From: Kaftiobacterium sp035693805 | GTDB taxonomy: Bacteria > Sysuimicrobiota > Sysuimicrobiia > Sysuimicrobiales > Kaftiobacteriaceae | Length of the DNA: 31,548 nt | Direction: 5' to 3' | Assembly (NCBI GenBank): GCA_035693805.1 | Contig: DASSGA010000106.1 | Span: 1-31,548 of the forward strand | Shown here: positions 30,324 to 31,548 of the stretch, one piece after another | Position numbering within the stretch: the stretch's first letter is position 1 | Layout of the letters: each line of letters starts with the position of its first letter | Made by a program: the position numbers and the translations under genes | The notes under the pieces: model-generated | What the model saw: the letters and a program-made list of their open reading frames with translations, nothing else | What the model was told of the DNA's origin: nothing | Databases searched by the model: none

Positions 30324-30537
30324 ATGAGCATCGGAGCGACATAGGCGATCACATCTGTGGTCGCTTTCTTGGTCTACGGAGGCGTGTCCGCGGTCACCGG
30401 GGCTTCGACCGCCGTCAGGTGTTTCGCCGACGGGGTTTCTGTTCAGCGTGCTGGTGGTCAAGCTAGGCCTCGCCGTAAGCTTCGTCCTGTTGTTTGTACT
30501 GCCCGCTCGCGGCTGTGTGGCTCCGATGCTCCGATGA
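30324..30537 (+). pseudogene. Remnant of a small two-helix membrane protein (stop plus frameshift)
   Basis: From ATG 30324 one frame reads MSIGAT, hits a TAG at 30342, and continues AITSVVAFLVYGGVSAVTGA, a membrane-like segment. After the GGGG run near 30432-30435 the hydrophobic signal moves to another frame, FLFSVLVVKLGLAVSFVLLF, and ends in TGA at 30537. Removing one G restores a single frame of about 70 residues with two membrane helices. This could be a pseudogene or sequencing errors in a real small gene. There is no clear ribosome-binding site and no family is recognised. Its 3' end overlaps the tail of the minus-strand hypothetical gene at 30458. Confidence 0.4.
30326..30531. repeat. 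12-bp inverted repeats flanking the membrane-protein remnant
   Basis: GAGCATCGGAGC (30326-30337) and its exact reverse complement GCTCCGATGCTC (30520-30531) bound a 206-bp block that holds nearly all of the membrane-protein remnant. No target-site duplication is obvious. It may be a small mobile-element-like unit or a coincidence in GC-rich DNA. Confidence 0.3.
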
Positions 30538-30856
30538 TGTGACCATACAGCCAAAGTTCGAGGTGTCGCGCAGCCTCGGCGTCGGTCTCCTTCGTTTGGT
30601 CGTGGACGCGCACCAAGCAGTCTATCGCATTCAGCGTCGTTTCGTAAGGGTTCCAACCGGGCGGTTGGACACCGCGGGGTCGAAGAAGAGAAAGGAGAAA
30701 CTCAAACTCCGACCGCTCTTTAGCCCTCTGGAATGCGGCATCGAAACAGTTCAGGTACTTAACAACCGCTTCACGATACACGGGGTTCATCGCCTGAATA
30801 AAGACCCTGTCGGGCCTCTCAGCGCGAATCTCCCACCTTCCGTTCGCGGTCCGCAC
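30458..30856 (-). CDS. Hypothetical protein, 132 aa, possibly truncated at the C-terminus
   Basis: GTG 30856 opens a frame whose first ~105 residues look like a real globular helical protein: AVVKYLNCFDAAFQRAKERS, FEFLLSLLRPRGVQPPGW, TLNAIDCLVRVHDQTKETDA and ARHLELWLYGHIIGASEP. After that the composition changes to Arg/Ser/Thr-rich, and the opposite strand carries the hydrophobic remnant at 30324-30537. The natural C-terminus may therefore have been lost at about 30530 by rearrangement or frameshift. No signal peptide or known motif is visible and I recognise no family. GGCAGGG lies about 11 nt before the GTG. Confidence 0.5.
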   Translation of the reverse strand: MRTANGRWEIRAERPDRVFIQAMNPVYREAVVKYLNCFDAAFQRAKERSEFEFLLSLLRPRGVQPPGWNPYETTLNAIDCLVRVHDQTKETDAEAARHLELWLYGHIIGASEPHSRERAVQTTGRSLRRGLA

Positions 30857-30905
30857 TATCGGTATGGCCCTGCCTTAGTCAGAGGATCAGGCTCGTCCTA
30901 CTGGA

Positions 30906-31146
30906 TTAGAACGTCGTCTTCTTCGGCGGCATGAGCTGAAGCCTCGGCGCGCCGCCCTCACCGCGCTCGGAGATGAGCGGATGCTCCGCGCCGCAATGAG
31001 GACACACGAAGACTTCTCGCCGTCCCTGGTCTGCATCTGCTGAACGCGCCGGATTCGAGGGCGAAGTTTCCTCCGTGGTCGAGGGCCTGGACTTCGGCCA
31101 TCACTTTCCCGCAGTTCTTGTTCTTGCAGGACCAGGGCGTCCATTT
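30906..31146 (-). pseudogene. Frameshifted small zinc-ribbon protein gene
   Basis: Three adjoining minus-strand frames each hold a piece of what looks like one ~80-aa zinc ribbon. From 31146 to about 31045 it reads KWTPWSCKNKNCGKVMAEVQ and onward. A short middle piece VQQMQTRDG lies in the next frame. From about 31020 to 30906 a third frame reads EVFVCPHCGAEHPLISERGE and ends PPKKTTF-stop. The cysteine pairs C-x4-C and C-x2-C would bind one zinc. Upstream, GGAGAGGAG lies just before an ATG at 31144 that is out of frame with the first piece. Either the gene is decayed or the assembly has two or three indels. No partner or function can be named. Confidence 0.5.
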
Positions 31147-31185
31147 GGCTCCTCTCCGTTGGATTAGCCTGGACAGGCGGCTTGA

Positions 31186-31386
31186 AATCCTCTCGCGGGC
31201 GGCGACTGCGCGCCATCGGCCTGCCCCGACACCCTGCAAGTATGGTCAGGCCCAAATACCGAGAACATCGGATGGGTCATATACTCCGGCTTCACGATGC
31301 GGACGTATGGATACTTGGACCGCGGCTTGCAGGCCCCGGTCACGGCGAAACTTCAGGCGTGGCTCTCGGAGAACGCGCCGAAGTAG
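31186..31386 (+). pseudogene. C-terminal fragment of an unknown protein, no start codon
   Basis: After a TGA at 31183 a frame runs to the TAG at 31384-31386. Its protein-like second half reads TLQVWSGPNTENIGWVIYSG, then TMRTYGYLDRGLQAPVTAKL, then QAWLSENAPK. No ATG or GTG precedes this portion in frame. A terminator-like hairpin starts 23 nt after the stop, as expected at the end of a real gene. The N-terminal part is probably lost or shifted out of frame. I do not recognise the family. Confidence 0.4.
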
Positions 31387-31408
31387 ACGCGCCCCGTCAC
31401 CGACGATG

Positions 31409-31443
31409 AGAGGGCGGGTCCGTTCATGGCCCGCCCTCTTTCG
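31409..31443 (+). terminator. Rho-independent terminator-like hairpin
   Basis: AGAGGGCGGG (31409-31418) pairs perfectly with CCCGCCCTCT (31430-31439), with an 11-nt loop, followed by TTTCG. It lies 23 nt after the stop of the orphan fragment ending at 31386. The U-run is short but present. Confidence 0.65.
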
Positions 31444-31548
31444 TTCACCCGGCGGTAGTGTCTTGGAGGGACCGGGACCGTCGCAGGCAACAGAAGGATT
31501 CGCTGCATGGAAACTCCCAGATGATCTCTGCCGCGCCGGGCTCGAAGA

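Noticed and set aside
31444..31548. Possible gene start at the right edge (ATG 31521)
   Set aside because: Only nine codons are visible, there is no ribosome-binding site, and nothing else supports it.

Overview
This is a gene-dense, GC-rich bacterial chromosome window. Almost every gene is a housekeeping, transport or redox gene, and I see no phage, transposase, CRISPR, tRNA or rRNA. The mix points to an uncultured, probably soil, sediment or groundwater heterotroph. It includes a group 3b-type [NiFe]-hydrogenase, a TRAP importer of the 2-oxoacid type, a copper-amine-oxidase-N-like cell-surface protein, DUF2207 and SIMPL proteins, and heavy use of GTG starts and 1-4 nt gene overlaps. Lineages such as Armatimonadota/CSP1-3-like bacteria, Chloroflexota, Actinomycetota or Rokubacteria would fit; this is inference, and no marker gene in the window settles it.

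Layout. (1) 1-3823, minus: an Lhr-type DNA helicase that runs off the left edge. (2) 3824-6359: a doubtful small ORF, an SRPBCC protein (minus), then an isoprenylcysteine-methyltransferase-like membrane protein and a PflX-like radical SAM protein (plus). (3) 6361-9549, minus: a four-gene operon of an unknown 161-aa protein, an ABC ATPase and two ABC-2 permeases, with a well-formed promoter that carries a 16-bp palindrome in its spacer. (4) 9667-14283: an aldehyde dehydrogenase (plus) facing a TRAP transporter dctP-dctQ-dctM (minus). (5) 14399-19574: DUF2207 protein, copper-amine-oxidase-N-like surface protein, SIMPL protein and a 63-aa protein. (6) 19571-29300, minus: twelve consecutive genes, each overlapping the next by 1-20 nt. 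They encode hydrogenase subunits HyhB, G, S and L, a cyclic-nucleotide-binding-fold protein, a maturation protease, an atypical HypA, HypC, a DUF6390-like protein, and a substrate-binding protein with two permeases of a peptide/nickel-type ABC importer. (7) 29337-30264: VOC and DUF1428 proteins. (8) 30265-31548: a degraded or error-containing stretch with a frameshifted membrane-protein remnant, a hypothetical gene, a frameshifted zinc-ribbon gene, an orphan C-terminal fragment and a terminator hairpin. In the last ~105 nt I see nothing I can support.

The most interesting part is region 6: one translationally coupled unit appears to join a cytoplasmic NAD(P)-linked hydrogenase, the last steps of its nickel-site maturation, and what is probably its nickel supply. 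It contains several off-norm parts: a cysteine-free HypA, a cNMP domain with a broken ligand pocket and no DNA-binding domain, an uncharacterised His/Cys-containing protein, and an importer lacking its ATPases. A second theme is promoter geometry: at three places (Lhr, the ABC operon, the methyltransferase) a -10-like box lies about 6-8 nt before the best start codon, as expected for leaderless mRNAs.
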